DNA of 38,690 nt from a virus, in IMG/VR virus record IMGVR_UViG_3300009034_000114, positions 1 through 38,690 of that record; one strand, 5' to 3'. Of this stretch, positions 21,689 to 29,846 are shown piece after piece (the first letter of the stretch is position 1; every line of letters begins with the position of its first letter). The notes beneath the pieces were generated by a model. That model ran no database searches and was not told where the DNA came from. It was given only the letters and a program-made list of their open reading frames with translations. Made by a program: the position numbers and the translations under genes.

Positions 21689-23012
21689 GAAAGAACTGGA
21701 AAAAGCAATAGGTACTTTTGAGACAGCCTTTGCTCAACCAAAACTTCGAAAGTGGGAGAAAGATGTAATTGAAGAAATGCAGGAGATGAATAAAAGGTCA
21801 GGAATTATGAATCAATTACTTGGTCTTGGTGTAGGTGTAGGTGTAGTTGGTATTTTAATAAAAGGATTTAAGGAAGTAAGAGGGACCTTGGAAGATTTAC
21901 TTGGAAAGCCCATGCAGGGTGTATTTGAGGTATTATCGAAAACCTTACAAATATTCTTCCTTCCTTTCTCTATTTTTCTTGCTTCACTATTAATGCCTGT
22001 GGCTGTTTGGCTTCTTAAAGTTGTGATGTGGATGAACAAGAATATGCCTGAAGTTCTTATAATCCTTGGAGCAATCCTCACTACTTTAATTGCATTGAAA
22101 GCAATAGAAATTGGAAGAGGAGTAATTGGTGCAATTACTGGTGGGGGAGGAGTTGCAGGAGTAGCAGCAGGTGCATTAGGAGCAGGGGCACTTGCTAAAG
22201 TTACTACAACTATAGTGTCTGCAATATCTGCAGGATTTGCAGGATTAGGAGTTCTGGCAAAGTTTTTAGGTCCACCAGCTGCAGCTGCAGCTATTGGTGG
22301 AGCTATAGCTTATGAAGAAGCTACAAAGGGGAAAGAAGCTATTGAAGGATTAATCCCAGCAATGGAAGACTTAGAAAGGGTTTTAGCAGAATTCAAAGCT
22401 GAACCAATTAGAGATAAATGGTTTAAATTGATTGATGCCATTAGAACATTCAACAAAGAGTTTGAAGCAAATTGGGACCAAATTAAGCAAACAGCAGGAG
22501 CCCCTATGGAAGATATTTTAGGAATAGTGGGTGCGGATGAGTTTAGAAAAAGAAAAGAAGCTATTGATTCATTTGTAGCTACAACACTTGTAGATGCATC
22601 TACTACTATGGGTCAATGGGCAGACCAATTTAGAATAACAGATGAAGAAGCACAAGCAATGGCAGATGATGTAATACCTGCTGTGCAACAAGTTGCGGAA
22701 CAGATGATGGGTTTAACAGGTAATTTGTTTGGGACAGTGGAAACAACGGAAAACCTTGGAAAGACTTGGTTTGAAAACTTTTTAAAGATGAGAACCTCTA
22801 CACAAGAAAGTTCAACACAAGTAAAGACAAGTATAATGACAAATATCTTAGAACCTGTGAGACAGGCAATAGCAGAAGTTAGAATTCTCAAACAAGAAAT
22901 GGCAGGATTAGGTGGAGCACCTGGAGGTATTATGGGTCGAGTAACAGGATTTGTAAAACAGCAAGTAAATGATATATTTAATGTTGACGTGGGTAGGGAG
23001 GCAAGATTCTAA
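21636..23012 (+). CDS. Tape measure protein (short)
   Basis: A 458-residue protein with an N-terminal coiled coil (ADASELKKELEKAIGTFETAF), membrane-like hydrophobic segments near residues 65-80, 105-130 and 140-157 (IFFLPFSIFLASLLMPVAVWLL), a Gly/Ala-rich stretch (~165-230), and a helical C-terminal half. At about 0.15 nm per residue it would set a tail of roughly 70 nm, short for a siphovirus (inference). The hydrophobic parts may insert in the host membrane during DNA delivery. The stop overlaps the next ATG. Confidence 0.85.
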   Translation: MPEVGLRVKIKADASELKKELEKAIGTFETAFAQPKLRKWEKDVIEEMQEMNKRSGIMNQLLGLGVGVGVVGILIKGFKEVRGTLEDLLGKPMQGVFEVLSKTLQIFFLPFSIFLASLLMPVAVWLLKVVMWMNKNMPEVLIILGAILTTLIALKAIEIGRGVIGAITGGGGVAGVAAGALGAGALAKVTTTIVSAISAGFAGLGVLAKFLGPPAAAAAIGGAIAYEEATKGKEAIEGLIPAMEDLERVLAEFKAEPIRDKWFKLIDAIRTFNKEFEANWDQIKQTAGAPMEDILGIVGADEFRKRKEAIDSFVATTLVDASTTMGQWADQFRITDEEAQAMADDVIPAVQQVAEQMMGLTGNLFGTVETTENLGKTWFENFLKMRTSTQESSTQVKTSIMTNILEPVRQAIAEVRILKQEMAGLGGAPGGIMGRVTGFVKQQVNDIFNVDVGREARF

Positions 23013-23419
23013 TGGTATTTATAAAATACGATAATGTAAGTTTAGGAGAAGCTCAGAGTGTTAGAGAGACAAGACAAGCTGGATTAACTACCTTTCCAAT
23101 TCCCGGGGAAACTCAAGCAAAAATATACGACCTTGGAGGGCTGACAAAAAGACTTAGCATAACAACACATTACACAGGAACAACTACAGAGGTAACAAAT
23201 TTCTTAGCTCAGATGGATACTTGGGCTAACGCAAGACAAGGTTCAGGAAAAAAGCTAGAGTTACCTTTTGGTAGAGGAACAGCATTTGGAGATGCAGTCA
23301 TAGAGAATTGGGACTGGGAAACAGATTCAACCTTAGGTGGACAAACAGATTCAGCAGAGAACTTGATAGTAAGAGTTAACATAAGTTTCATAGCAGGTGA
23401 TATTATTGACATCTTCTGA
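23012..23419 (+). CDS. Tail tip / distal tail-type protein
   Basis: A 135-residue beta-rich protein directly after the tape measure. The pattern RQAGLTTFPIPGETQAKIYDLGGLTKRLSITTHYTG ... WANARQGSGKKLELPFG resembles small distal-tail or baseplate adaptor proteins that join tube and hub. Start at the ATG overlapping the previous stop. The closing IVRVNISFIAGDIIDIF is a strand pair. Specific fold assignment uncertain. Confidence 0.6.
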   Translation: MVFIKYDNVSLGEAQSVRETRQAGLTTFPIPGETQAKIYDLGGLTKRLSITTHYTGTTTEVTNFLAQMDTWANARQGSGKKLELPFGRGTAFGDAVIENWDWETDSTLGGQTDSAENLIVRVNISFIAGDIIDIF

Positions 23420-23441
23420 GGAAGGTGAGATTAAACTAGAT

Positions 23442-23624
23442 ATGAGACAGTTTAAGATATTGGTAACAGAGATTCAAAGAATAAATTATGCAATTGAAAG
23501 ATTAGAGAGGAGATTAGAAGAATGGCATACAAATCGGATGTCGAAGTCAACATCTTCCAGCACGCAGACTGGGACATGGAATCAACAAGTAACTGGTCAG
23601 CAGGCGGACAGGGAAGTGGACTAG
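23442..23624 (+). CDS. Possible small coiled-coil protein overlapping the hub gene
   Basis: A 60-residue ORF, ATG 23442, twelve bases after GAAGGTGAGA. Residues 1-28 make an amphipathic helix (KILVTEIQRINYAIERLERRLEEW). The rest overlaps the next gene by about 100 bases in another frame and is Ser/Thr/Gln-rich. The helix-coding part lies in otherwise unused sequence, so a real gene is plausible, but the long overlap lowers confidence. Confidence 0.4.
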   Translation: MRQFKILVTEIQRINYAIERLERRLEEWHTNRMSKSTSSSTQTGTWNQQVTGQQADREVD

Positions 23625-25450
23625 CAACTTCCACAACAAGAGTGGAAGGAAGCTTCAGCCTCAGCTTTGACAAATCTGGAACAGGGGGCACAAATGCTTA
23701 CATAGAGAACACAAGTTTAGCAGCAGCGGACTTAAGTACTTATGAAAATAAATGGGCAATCTGTGGATGGGTAAACATAAGTGACATTACAAATGTTGAT
23801 AAAGTTAGAATCTGGTTAGGGTCTGATGCAAACTTTACTACAAACTATTCAAGGTATGATATTGCAGATAGTTATCTGACTAACGGATGGAACCTTATCT
23901 TCTTAGACTTAGACTCACCGACAGCAACAGATGGGACAACCGATTTTGCAAGTATAGATTCAATTAGAATAGAAGTAATTTTTGATAGCAATACGGATAC
24001 TTTAAACGATATTTTAGTTGATAATTTCTTTGTTGGCTGTTGCATTAATAGTGCAATAGAAAAAAACATTACTGATTGGGAAATAGATAAGACAGCAGGA
24101 AAAGCAATTGACATGGCGAGAATAATGGTAATTAAGAAACCTTTAGACGATTATCCTGAATTAAATCCAGGAAAAAGAATTAAGATTTATTTGAATGACA
24201 CTAAAGTCTTTGATGGATATGTAGAACTGGTTGATAGGCAAGTGAGTGGAAAAATAACCTGCAAAGACCTAGGATATGAACTTATGAGAATCAATGTTTT
24301 AGAAACTTACAGAAGCCAGACTATTTCTTCTATTGTTACAGATATTATAAATGACTTCACAACTTTAGATAGTTCGGGAGTTACATCCACTTCTATTACT
24401 TTAGAAAAATTTGTTTGTGATGAAGAAGTTGCTTACGACCTTATTAAAAAATTAGCTGATACATTAAATTGGCAATTTTATACAGACATTAATGGAGTAT
24501 TTTACTTTGAACCAAAAGGAAGTACAGCATCAGGTTTTACATTCACAGTTGGAAGTAATTGTAGGAAGCTTGGGCAATGGAAATTTGATAAAACAAAGCT
24601 TAAGAATTCCGTAACTGTTGTTGGAGATAAAAGAAACTTTACAACAGAAGATGATACTTTTGAAGCAGATGGAATAGGAAGTGTGTATACTTTAACATAC
24701 AAACCTGCAACTTTTACAAGGGTAACAAGAGAAGGAATAGAACAAAAAGGAGGATTAGAGGACGTAACAACAAATCCTGCTTATTATGTGGACGGAGAAG
24801 CTCAACAAATTATTACAGTGGGAGCGTGGACAAGTGGAGATGATATCACAACATCATACGATTATGCGGTTCCAATAAAAATAGAGATGGAAGATGGTCC
24901 TTCTATTACAAATTATGGGCAGCACGATATTATTCTTTACGATAGAACTCTAAAAACAAGAGATGACGCCAGAGAATATGCTAATAAATATTTACAACAG
25001 TATTCTACACCATTTACTCAAGGAAAAATACTTACAGAAGAATTGACATTAGAACCAGGACAGACTTGTAGAGTTGTAGATAGTTTTGCTAATATTGATG
25101 AGACCTTTGTTATGAAAGATGTGAGAATGAGATATCCTGAAGCTACCACAGAAATTGTAGTGGGAACTGAAGAATATAGGTCTTATGATTACATAAAAGG
25201 AATTGATGAGAGAGTTAAGAAGCTTGAGAGAGCACTTGGAGGAGATGTAGAGGTAGTAACTAATATAAAGTCATATACCCATAGTTATAATAAGAAAGAC
25301 AACATGACTCTTCATAAGATTCAATTCAAGTCTGGAGCTGATAACTCTTTCATATGGGGTCACAAGTATGCAATTTGGGGCTCAGGAACATCTCTCTGGG
25401 GAAAAGATAATAGAAGTGGATGGGAGACATTAGTGGAGGAGGCATCATGA
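23522..25450 (+). CDS. Tail hub / baseplate protein with N-terminal carbohydrate-binding-like domain
   Basis: A 642-residue protein. Residues ~10-175 look like a beta-sandwich (WDMESTSNWSAGGQGSGLATST, SFSLSFDKSGTGGTNAYIEN, DSIRIEVIFDSNTDTLNDILVDNFFVG). From ~185 it follows the gp27/gp37-type hub fold: DWEIDKTAGKAIDMARIMVIKKP, PGKRIKIYLNDTKVFDGYVELVDRQ, then KLADTLNWQFYTDINGVFYFEPKGS, and DAREYANKYLQQYS. The C-terminus has WGHKYAIWGSGTSLWGKDN. It would close the tube tip, with the N-terminal part perhaps binding host sugars. Confidence 0.75.
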   Translation: MAYKSDVEVNIFQHADWDMESTSNWSAGGQGSGLATSTTRVEGSFSLSFDKSGTGGTNAYIENTSLAAADLSTYENKWAICGWVNISDITNVDKVRIWLGSDANFTTNYSRYDIADSYLTNGWNLIFLDLDSPTATDGTTDFASIDSIRIEVIFDSNTDTLNDILVDNFFVGCCINSAIEKNITDWEIDKTAGKAIDMARIMVIKKPLDDYPELNPGKRIKIYLNDTKVFDGYVELVDRQVSGKITCKDLGYELMRINVLETYRSQTISSIVTDIINDFTTLDSSGVTSTSITLEKFVCDEEVAYDLIKKLADTLNWQFYTDINGVFYFEPKGSTASGFTFTVGSNCRKLGQWKFDKTKLKNSVTVVGDKRNFTTEDDTFEADGIGSVYTLTYKPATFTRVTREGIEQKGGLEDVTTNPAYYVDGEAQQIITVGAWTSGDDITTSYDYAVPIKIEMEDGPSITNYGQHDIILYDRTLKTRDDAREYANKYLQQYSTPFTQGKILTEELTLEPGQTCRVVDSFANIDETFVMKDVRMRYPEATTEIVVGTEEYRSYDYIKGIDERVKKLERALGGDVEVVTNIKSYTHSYNKKDNMTLHKIQFKSGADNSFIWGHKYAIWGSGTSLWGKDNRSGWETLVEEAS

Positions 25451-26604
25451 CATTGAGAGACGGATATGTAGCTGAGGGGGAAGAAGTAGTATTAGAGACA
25501 GCTTCTTTTCAAAATTTCGCAGACCATTTGATTGTTCACGATAGTGGGAATAGTTTGGACCAATCATATCAAAATGTTGAGTGGGACTTTTTTGATGATT
25601 TATCTAAGACCGATAGGACGGCTTCTTCTGGAACAACAGTTATATATAAATGGGATATGAGAATTACTGCTGTTGGAAGTGAGTACGCTTCTGGAACCAA
25701 TACTGAATATCTCTTTCATATGAATGATTCTACTGGTAGTCCTTATATTTGGGATGATGTAACAGGAAGCAAGGCAAATCACTTTGGTATAAACCAAAAC
25801 GCTGTCTGGTTTACCCAAAATGGATTCCTTGGTGCATCTGGAATAGAAACTTCTGGAGGAACAACAGATGCCATTACATTTGCAAATGGAGGAAGTCCAG
25901 AATTTTATAGCGTACCTTCTGGAACTATGGAAATCTGGTTTAAACCATATGCTGATAATCCTGGTGGGATAACAAGATTAATAAGTCATGGAGGAGTAGC
26001 AAATCAACAAACCTACATAAATGTACTTAATGCGTCAATTAATTATCAAGTAAACGCAGAAGCTAGAGCTGGAAGTCATTACTTCTGGAATGATAAATGG
26101 TATCATGTTGCAGTAACATGGGATGGAACAGATAGATTCTTATACGTAAATGGAGAACTACAATTTTCTGGAACATCTGCAGCATTACCCGCACAATTAA
26201 GTTCATATATGCTTAATGGTGTTCAACCAGGAGTTGGTGTACAACAACCATTCAGGGCAGTTGTTGACGAATTCAGATATATGAAAGGAGATGTTATTGC
26301 AGATAATGATTTCAAAGTATGGTATCAACCTACTGGAACTTTCATATCAAGTGCGGTAGCAGATATTGGAAGTGAGATAACTCACGGAATATTATATTGG
26401 AGCGGAACAGTTTCAGATGGTGGGACTATAACAGGATATCTCTCAGCAGATAGTGGAGCAAACTGGGAGACTGTGACGAATCTTGAATGGCATGAATTTA
26501 CAAATACAGGCAGTTTACTCAAAGTCAAATTTGATATGACAACTAACAATGGTAGTGTCACACCACAAGTACATTACTACGCTACTAAATGGATAGCTGA
26601 TTAA
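25447..26604 (+). CDS. LamG/concanavalin-like receptor-binding protein
   Basis: A 385-residue protein, start ATG 25447 after GGAGG (the frame is open back to an ATG at 25420). Residues ~85-290 fit a LamG-type jelly roll: EYLFHMNDSTGSPYIWDDVTG, GTMEIWFKPYADNPGGITRLISHGG, DKWYHVAVTWDGTDRFLYVNGE and VVDEFRYMKGD. A C-terminal beta domain with GYLSADSGANWETVTNLEWHEFTN follows. Such proteins bind glycans, so host adsorption is likely. It follows the hub gene directly. Confidence 0.8.
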   Translation: MTLRDGYVAEGEEVVLETASFQNFADHLIVHDSGNSLDQSYQNVEWDFFDDLSKTDRTASSGTTVIYKWDMRITAVGSEYASGTNTEYLFHMNDSTGSPYIWDDVTGSKANHFGINQNAVWFTQNGFLGASGIETSGGTTDAITFANGGSPEFYSVPSGTMEIWFKPYADNPGGITRLISHGGVANQQTYINVLNASINYQVNAEARAGSHYFWNDKWYHVAVTWDGTDRFLYVNGELQFSGTSAALPAQLSSYMLNGVQPGVGVQQPFRAVVDEFRYMKGDVIADNDFKVWYQPTGTFISSAVADIGSEITHGILYWSGTVSDGGTITGYLSADSGANWETVTNLEWHEFTNTGSLLKVKFDMTTNNGSVTPQVHYYATKWIAD

Positions 26605-26605
26605 T

Positions 26606-26836
26606 ATGGTAAATTATAGGGAAACTAAGGAAGAAGGAGTAAGATACTGCAATTGGGAAGGACATGGAGAAACCTTAAAAATAAAGAAAAAAGATGTTCC
26701 AAAGAGATTACATCTTTTCATGTTAAGAAACATGAGAAGGCGTGAAAGAAGAAGAAAATTTAGAACATTATATCAAGAAGCCTCTACAAATACCCAAAGA
26801 ATTGCAGTGATTGCAAAATATTTAAGATTAGATTGA
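26606..26836 (+). CDS. Small basic protein
   Basis: A 76-residue protein with a very Arg-rich middle (LRNMRRRERRRKFRTLYQEA), one base after the previous stop. It could bind nucleic acid or the virion interior. Unrecognised. Confidence 0.6.
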   Translation: MVNYRETKEEGVRYCNWEGHGETLKIKKKDVPKRLHLFMLRNMRRRERRRKFRTLYQEASTNTQRIAVIAKYLRLD

Positions 26837-26856
26837 TACTAACCTAGGTGAAAAGA

Positions 26857-27162
26857 ATGGATTATTTAATTGCAAAATTTATAGAAGGATTTGTTCTAGG
26901 AATTGCAAGGTCAGTCAGAGGGTTAGCAAAGCACACATCTGAAAACAAATTTAAGTTCAACATAGTAAGATTCGTAGGTAGTATGGTGCTATCAGGAATC
27001 GTTGGTGCAATTGCTTTCACAATGTTTGACCAAGTACCATTAGGAGAAACAGGCGAAGGTGCAGTAGAAGGAGCAGAACAGTTAATGGTGTATGTATTTA
27101 GTCTAATAACAACATGGTACGCAACCGGAGCAGTTGAAGATGGAATTGGAAGAGCCTTATAA
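26857..27162 (+). CDS. Holin-like small membrane protein
   Basis: A 101-residue protein, start ATG 26857 behind AGGTGA (26846-26851). It has an amphipathic N-terminus, a basic segment, a clear membrane helix (FVGSMVLSGIVGAIAFTMFD, about 47-66), an acidic loop and a second hydrophobic helix (LMVYVFSLITTWYATGAVEDG). Its place near the end of the virion operon fits a holin or other membrane protein of exit; no endolysin gene is recognised next to it. Confidence 0.6.
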   Translation: MDYLIAKFIEGFVLGIARSVRGLAKHTSENKFKFNIVRFVGSMVLSGIVGAIAFTMFDQVPLGETGEGAVEGAEQLMVYVFSLITTWYATGAVEDGIGRAL

Positions 27163-27194
27163 GGTAGGTAATAATCCCACTTCAAAAAACCCTT

Positions 27195-27222
27195 AAGCCA
27201 TTTATTTTTTGGTTTTCATTTA
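27195..27222 (+). terminator. T-rich intergenic terminator-like element (copy 2)
   Basis: AAGCCATTTATTTTTTGGT (27195-27213) plus a following T-rich stretch, between the holin-like gene and the last virion gene. It nearly repeats 15120-15138. A TATA-like role is less likely since the downstream gene has a Shine-Dalgarno sequence only a few bases later. Confidence 0.5.
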
Positions 27223-27235
27223 ATAGGTGGTAGAA

Positions 27236-28099
27236 TTGGCTATTACAAATCAATTCAAAGAGCAACAAGAGACTCAAGTAGAGGACTGGCTCAGTGGACT
27301 AACATATTACATAGACTTAGGAACATCCACTCAAGCCGAGAGTGTCTCTGATACGGACTTAATTCAACCAGGAGAAATAACAAGAAAGGCAGCCCAAACA
27401 GAGACTTTAGATAGAACTACTAATAGACTCACAACAGAATTCTGGTTTGCTTCAACAGATGCAAATGATTTGTTAACTACTGCTAATACTGGTTCGGAAA
27501 CCTATGATACTGACACAAATTTAGGAAGCACAAACTGGTTATCTCAATCCTTCCAGGTTCCTGTTGATACAAATATAACACAAGTTAGAATGTATTCAAA
27601 ATTTGATTCTGGTTCTCCAGCTCCAGATATTAACATAGAAATCCGACCAGATACTGGAGGAGGAGTTCCAAGTGGGAATATAATTACAAATGGCTCAACA
27701 TCAATAGCAGATTTTTATGAAACTTCTTATGATTGGAAATCTGGAGTGTTTGGAAATCCACCAGCATTAACTGCAAATACTACCTACCATTTTGTTGTGC
27801 ATGCAAGTGGAGCAGATTCAGGTTCTGTTTATATGTGGGGCGCAGATGCAAGTTCTCCAACATATGGAAGTGGAAATAAGATATCTTCTACTGATGGAGG
27901 TTCTAATTGGACTCCAGATACAAATACAGACTTTGTGTTCAAGGTCTATGGGAATAAAATCAATGAAAATGGAGTTTTTGATTCTCTGACAAGTGGAAGT
28001 CTGTTTATTAGAAATAAACATACTGCAATTACTAAGGACTCTGATACTGAGATTCTAATAACCTATAATCTTGACTATTCTATTAATATTAATGAATAA
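27236..28099 (+). CDS. Beta-sandwich appendage protein
   Basis: A 287-residue protein. I prefer TTG 27236, six bases after AGGTGG, over the GTG at 27227 that lies in that motif. Residues ~105-245 have the pattern of a CBM-like beta-sandwich found in viral and surface proteins: SQSFQVPVDTNITQVRMYSKFDSG, DINIEIRPDTGGGVPSGN, LTANTTYHFVVHASGADSG, and SSTDGGSNWTPDTNTDFVFKVYG. Probably a tail or head appendage that binds sugars. It ends two bases before the TATA box of the RNA region. Confidence 0.7.
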   Translation: MAITNQFKEQQETQVEDWLSGLTYYIDLGTSTQAESVSDTDLIQPGEITRKAAQTETLDRTTNRLTTEFWFASTDANDLLTTANTGSETYDTDTNLGSTNWLSQSFQVPVDTNITQVRMYSKFDSGSPAPDINIEIRPDTGGGVPSGNIITNGSTSIADFYETSYDWKSGVFGNPPALTANTTYHFVVHASGADSGSVYMWGADASSPTYGSGNKISSTDGGSNWTPDTNTDFVFKVYGNKINENGVFDSLTSGSLFIRNKHTAITKDSDTEILITYNLDYSININE

Positions 28100-28100
28100 G

Positions 28101-28108
28101 TTTAAATA
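28101..28108 (+). promoter_or_regulatory. TATA box of the structured RNA
   Basis: TTTAAATA at 28101-28108 is a good archaeal TATA box. A start about 25-30 bp downstream falls at the first base of the long helix (28131). A second AT-rich box (TATAAAAT near 28119) is possible. Confidence 0.55.
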
Positions 28109-28130
28109 CTCTAATAGTATAAAATATATT

Positions 28131-28270
28131 GCACATTACAGTTGCAACACTTAAAGGATTGGCCTTCTTTAAGGTAATGTGCGAGAAGGATAAAGTCCCC
28201 AGTATGAAGCTGACGGGTAGAATGCTGGGTTATAGAATCCCCAGCCTTGTCAGACGTGACGACGCTGGGT
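28131..28270 (+). ncRNA. Structured RNA or leader with alternating helices
   Basis: This 140-base stretch has no convincing ORF but strong pairing. GCACATTAC (28131-28139) pairs perfectly with GTAATGTGC (28174-28182), and inside it CTTAAAG (28150-28156) with CTTTAAG (28167-28173). Then four mutually complementary blocks alternate: CCCAG (28198-28202), GCTGGG (28224-28229), CCCAGC (28240-28245) and GCTGGG (28264-28269), so 1-2 plus 3-4 or 2-3 can form, as in attenuators and riboswitches. The segment GGATAAAGTCC ... TGAAGCTGACGGGTAGAA ... GGGTTATAG also recalls RNase P conserved regions I and V around a P4 helix, but everything normally between them would be missing. A regulatory leader of the AbrB-like gene or a free RNA are both possible. 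Confidence 0.55.
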
Positions 28271-28279
28271 TACTTCTTC

Positions 28280-28332
28280 TATAAAGTCCGCTATATAGAA
28301 AGAGTTATAAAGGGATTATCCTTCTATATAGC
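28280..28332 (+). promoter_or_regulatory. TATA box and 11-bp inverted-repeat operator of the AbrB-like gene
   Basis: TATAAAG (28280-28286) is followed by GCTATATAGAA (28290-28300) and its perfect inverted copy TTCTATATAGC (28322-28332), with a 21-base spacer that contains another TATA-like TTATAAAG (28305-28312). GGTGA at 28334-28338 and ATG 28343 follow. A protein bound to the two arms would cover the start site. The half-site is shared with the palindrome at 11383-11392. Confidence 0.65.
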
Positions 28333-28342
28333 TGGTGACCTA

Positions 28343-28501
28343 ATGCAAACTTATAAGGTTAGAAAGCTCTCTTCTGCTCATGGAAAAGATTGGTTTGGCG
28401 TAACGATTCCTATTAGTATCATAGAAAAGTGGAAAGATACATTTGTAACAATAGAAGAGTCAGGAAATAATTTAATTTTAGGAAGTGTAGCAGTTGGATA
28501 A
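28343..28501 (+). CDS. AbrB/SpoVT-like DNA-binding regulator
   Basis: A 52-residue protein. Start at ATG 28343 behind GGTGACC; the open frame upstream to 28247 crosses the operator and is not coding in my view. The sequence (YKVRKLSSAHGKDWFGVTIPISIIEKW, then TFVTIEESGNNLILGSV) fits the swapped-hairpin AbrB fold with its V-T-IP core. Such dimers bind AT-rich operators. It sits behind an 11-bp inverted repeat and leads the glycosyltransferase operon, so autoregulation and control of the virion promoter at 11398 are reasonable inferences. Confidence 0.75.
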   Translation: MQTYKVRKLSSAHGKDWFGVTIPISIIEKWKDTFVTIEESGNNLILGSVAVG

Positions 28502-29684
28502 GCAAACTCTATTATTCATGGGTGATAGCCCTATAATTATAACTGGATTCGCAAACCAGCTTAGAGGAATTTCAAGAAGATTTTCTGAATATCCTTATTA
28601 TGATGTTAATTACTTTGGATGGCAGTTTTGGGGACAGCCCCTTAAGAAAGCAGTCTTTGAAGACGGAAGTGAGCTTAACTTTAAACTATGGCCTAATACA
28701 CCAAGAAGTTCGTTTGGTCAAGAGATGCTTCCCCATTGGCTAAAGAAAGTAAAACCAGATTTGTTCTTCACTCTCTGTGATATGTTTATGATTCCATATT
28801 TCAGAGAGATAGATTTTGCTCCTTCTAAAGTGATGATATACTATCCAAGTGATGGAGAACATATGCCTCTGAATTTTAGAAACGCATGGGACAAAGCAGA
28901 TGTTATAGTTGCTATGAGTAAGCACGGACAAGCTCAAGCCAAAGAACTCTATGATTATGATGTAGAATATGTTCCACATGGAACTAATACGAATATATAT
29001 TTTCCAATAAAAGATAAGGTCGCTTTAAGGCAAAAATGGAGCAAGCGTTTAGGAATTGAATTAGAAAACAAGTTCATAGTCGGGACAGTTGCAAGATTCC
29101 AAGGAAGAAAGATGATGGCAGAACTGTTCAGAGCATTTGCAGACTTTAAGAACATTCACAGAGACTCAGTTCTTTTATTACATTCTGACCCAACTGACCC
29201 AGCAAATCCAGGAGTTGAGATAGGAGATTTAATGAACAGATATGATTTACATGGAAGAGTAGTATGGAGTGGTATGAGATACTTCTATGGATTTGATGAG
29301 GCAACTATGAATGAGGTCTATAATCTCATGGATGTACATGCTTTAACGACTTCTGGGGAAGGATTTGGGATTCCAACAATAGAAGCACAGTCAGCAGGAA
29401 CTCCCTGTATAGCAACAGATTATACAACAACTAATGAATTGATTGCAGAGCCTAAAACAGGACTTGCTATTCCAATTGCAAATGAAATAGTAGGAACTTA
29501 TAATGTTTATAGAGGAATGGTTGACAAAAAGAAATTTACAGAAGGACTTTGTTATTTGTATGAACATAGAGATGAGTTAAAGAAGATGGGGGAGAGAGGA
29601 AGAAAGTTTGTTGTAAAAGATTATGACTGGAGTGTAGTATTCCCTATGTGGAAGAAATTAATTGATAAGACTTTGGAGGATTAA
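28494..29684 (+). CDS. Glycosyltransferase, GT4-type (GT-B fold)
   Basis: A 396-residue enzyme. Start TTG 28494 overlaps the regulator gene by eight bases; ATG 28518 (MGDSPIIITGFANQ) is the alternative. The C-terminal Rossmann half has the donor-binding signature: FIVGTVARFQGRK, then GEGFGIPTIEAQSAGTPCIATD with the E-x7-E motif, and VPHGTNTNIYFP at the domain junction. It transfers a sugar from a nucleotide or lipid donor to an unknown acceptor. First enzyme of a six-gene glycan operon; no signal peptide, so cytoplasmic. Confidence 0.9.
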   Translation: MDKQTLLFMGDSPIIITGFANQLRGISRRFSEYPYYDVNYFGWQFWGQPLKKAVFEDGSELNFKLWPNTPRSSFGQEMLPHWLKKVKPDLFFTLCDMFMIPYFREIDFAPSKVMIYYPSDGEHMPLNFRNAWDKADVIVAMSKHGQAQAKELYDYDVEYVPHGTNTNIYFPIKDKVALRQKWSKRLGIELENKFIVGTVARFQGRKMMAELFRAFADFKNIHRDSVLLLHSDPTDPANPGVEIGDLMNRYDLHGRVVWSGMRYFYGFDEATMNEVYNLMDVHALTTSGEGFGIPTIEAQSAGTPCIATDYTTTNELIAEPKTGLAIPIANEIVGTYNVYRGMVDKKKFTEGLCYLYEHRDELKKMGERGRKFVVKDYDWSVVFPMWKKLIDKTLED

Positions 29685-29685
29685 T

Positions 29686-29844
29686 ATGCCAATGTTAAGT
29701 ACAATACTATTGATTATATGGGCTGTAATGTTGATATTTAATCATACTGAGATTTTCCCCTGGTGGATTTTTATTATACTTTACCCACTTGAGGTGATAG
29801 TATATATCCTAATATTATTTGGGATTGTATGGGTGGCTGATTAA
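29686..29844 (+). CDS. Small two-span membrane protein
   Basis: A 52-residue protein, start ATG 29686 behind TGGAGGATT. It is almost entirely hydrophobic with two spans (MLSTILLIIWAVMLIF and WWIFIILYPLEVIVYILILFGIV). Placed between two glycosyltransferases; it may anchor or scaffold them at the membrane (inference). Confidence 0.65.
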   Translation: MPMLSTILLIIWAVMLIFNHTEIFPWWIFIILYPLEVIVYILILFGIVWVAD

Positions 29845-29846
29845 TA

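Noticed and set aside
28131-28270. Calling this region RNase P RNA outright
   Set aside because: Only two short conserved regions resemble it; the specificity domain and most helices would be missing, so I kept it as a finding.
28247-28342. N-terminal extension of the AbrB-like gene to 28247
   Set aside because: It would translate the TATA box, the inverted repeat and part of the structured RNA; ATG 28343 has GGTGA at the right distance.
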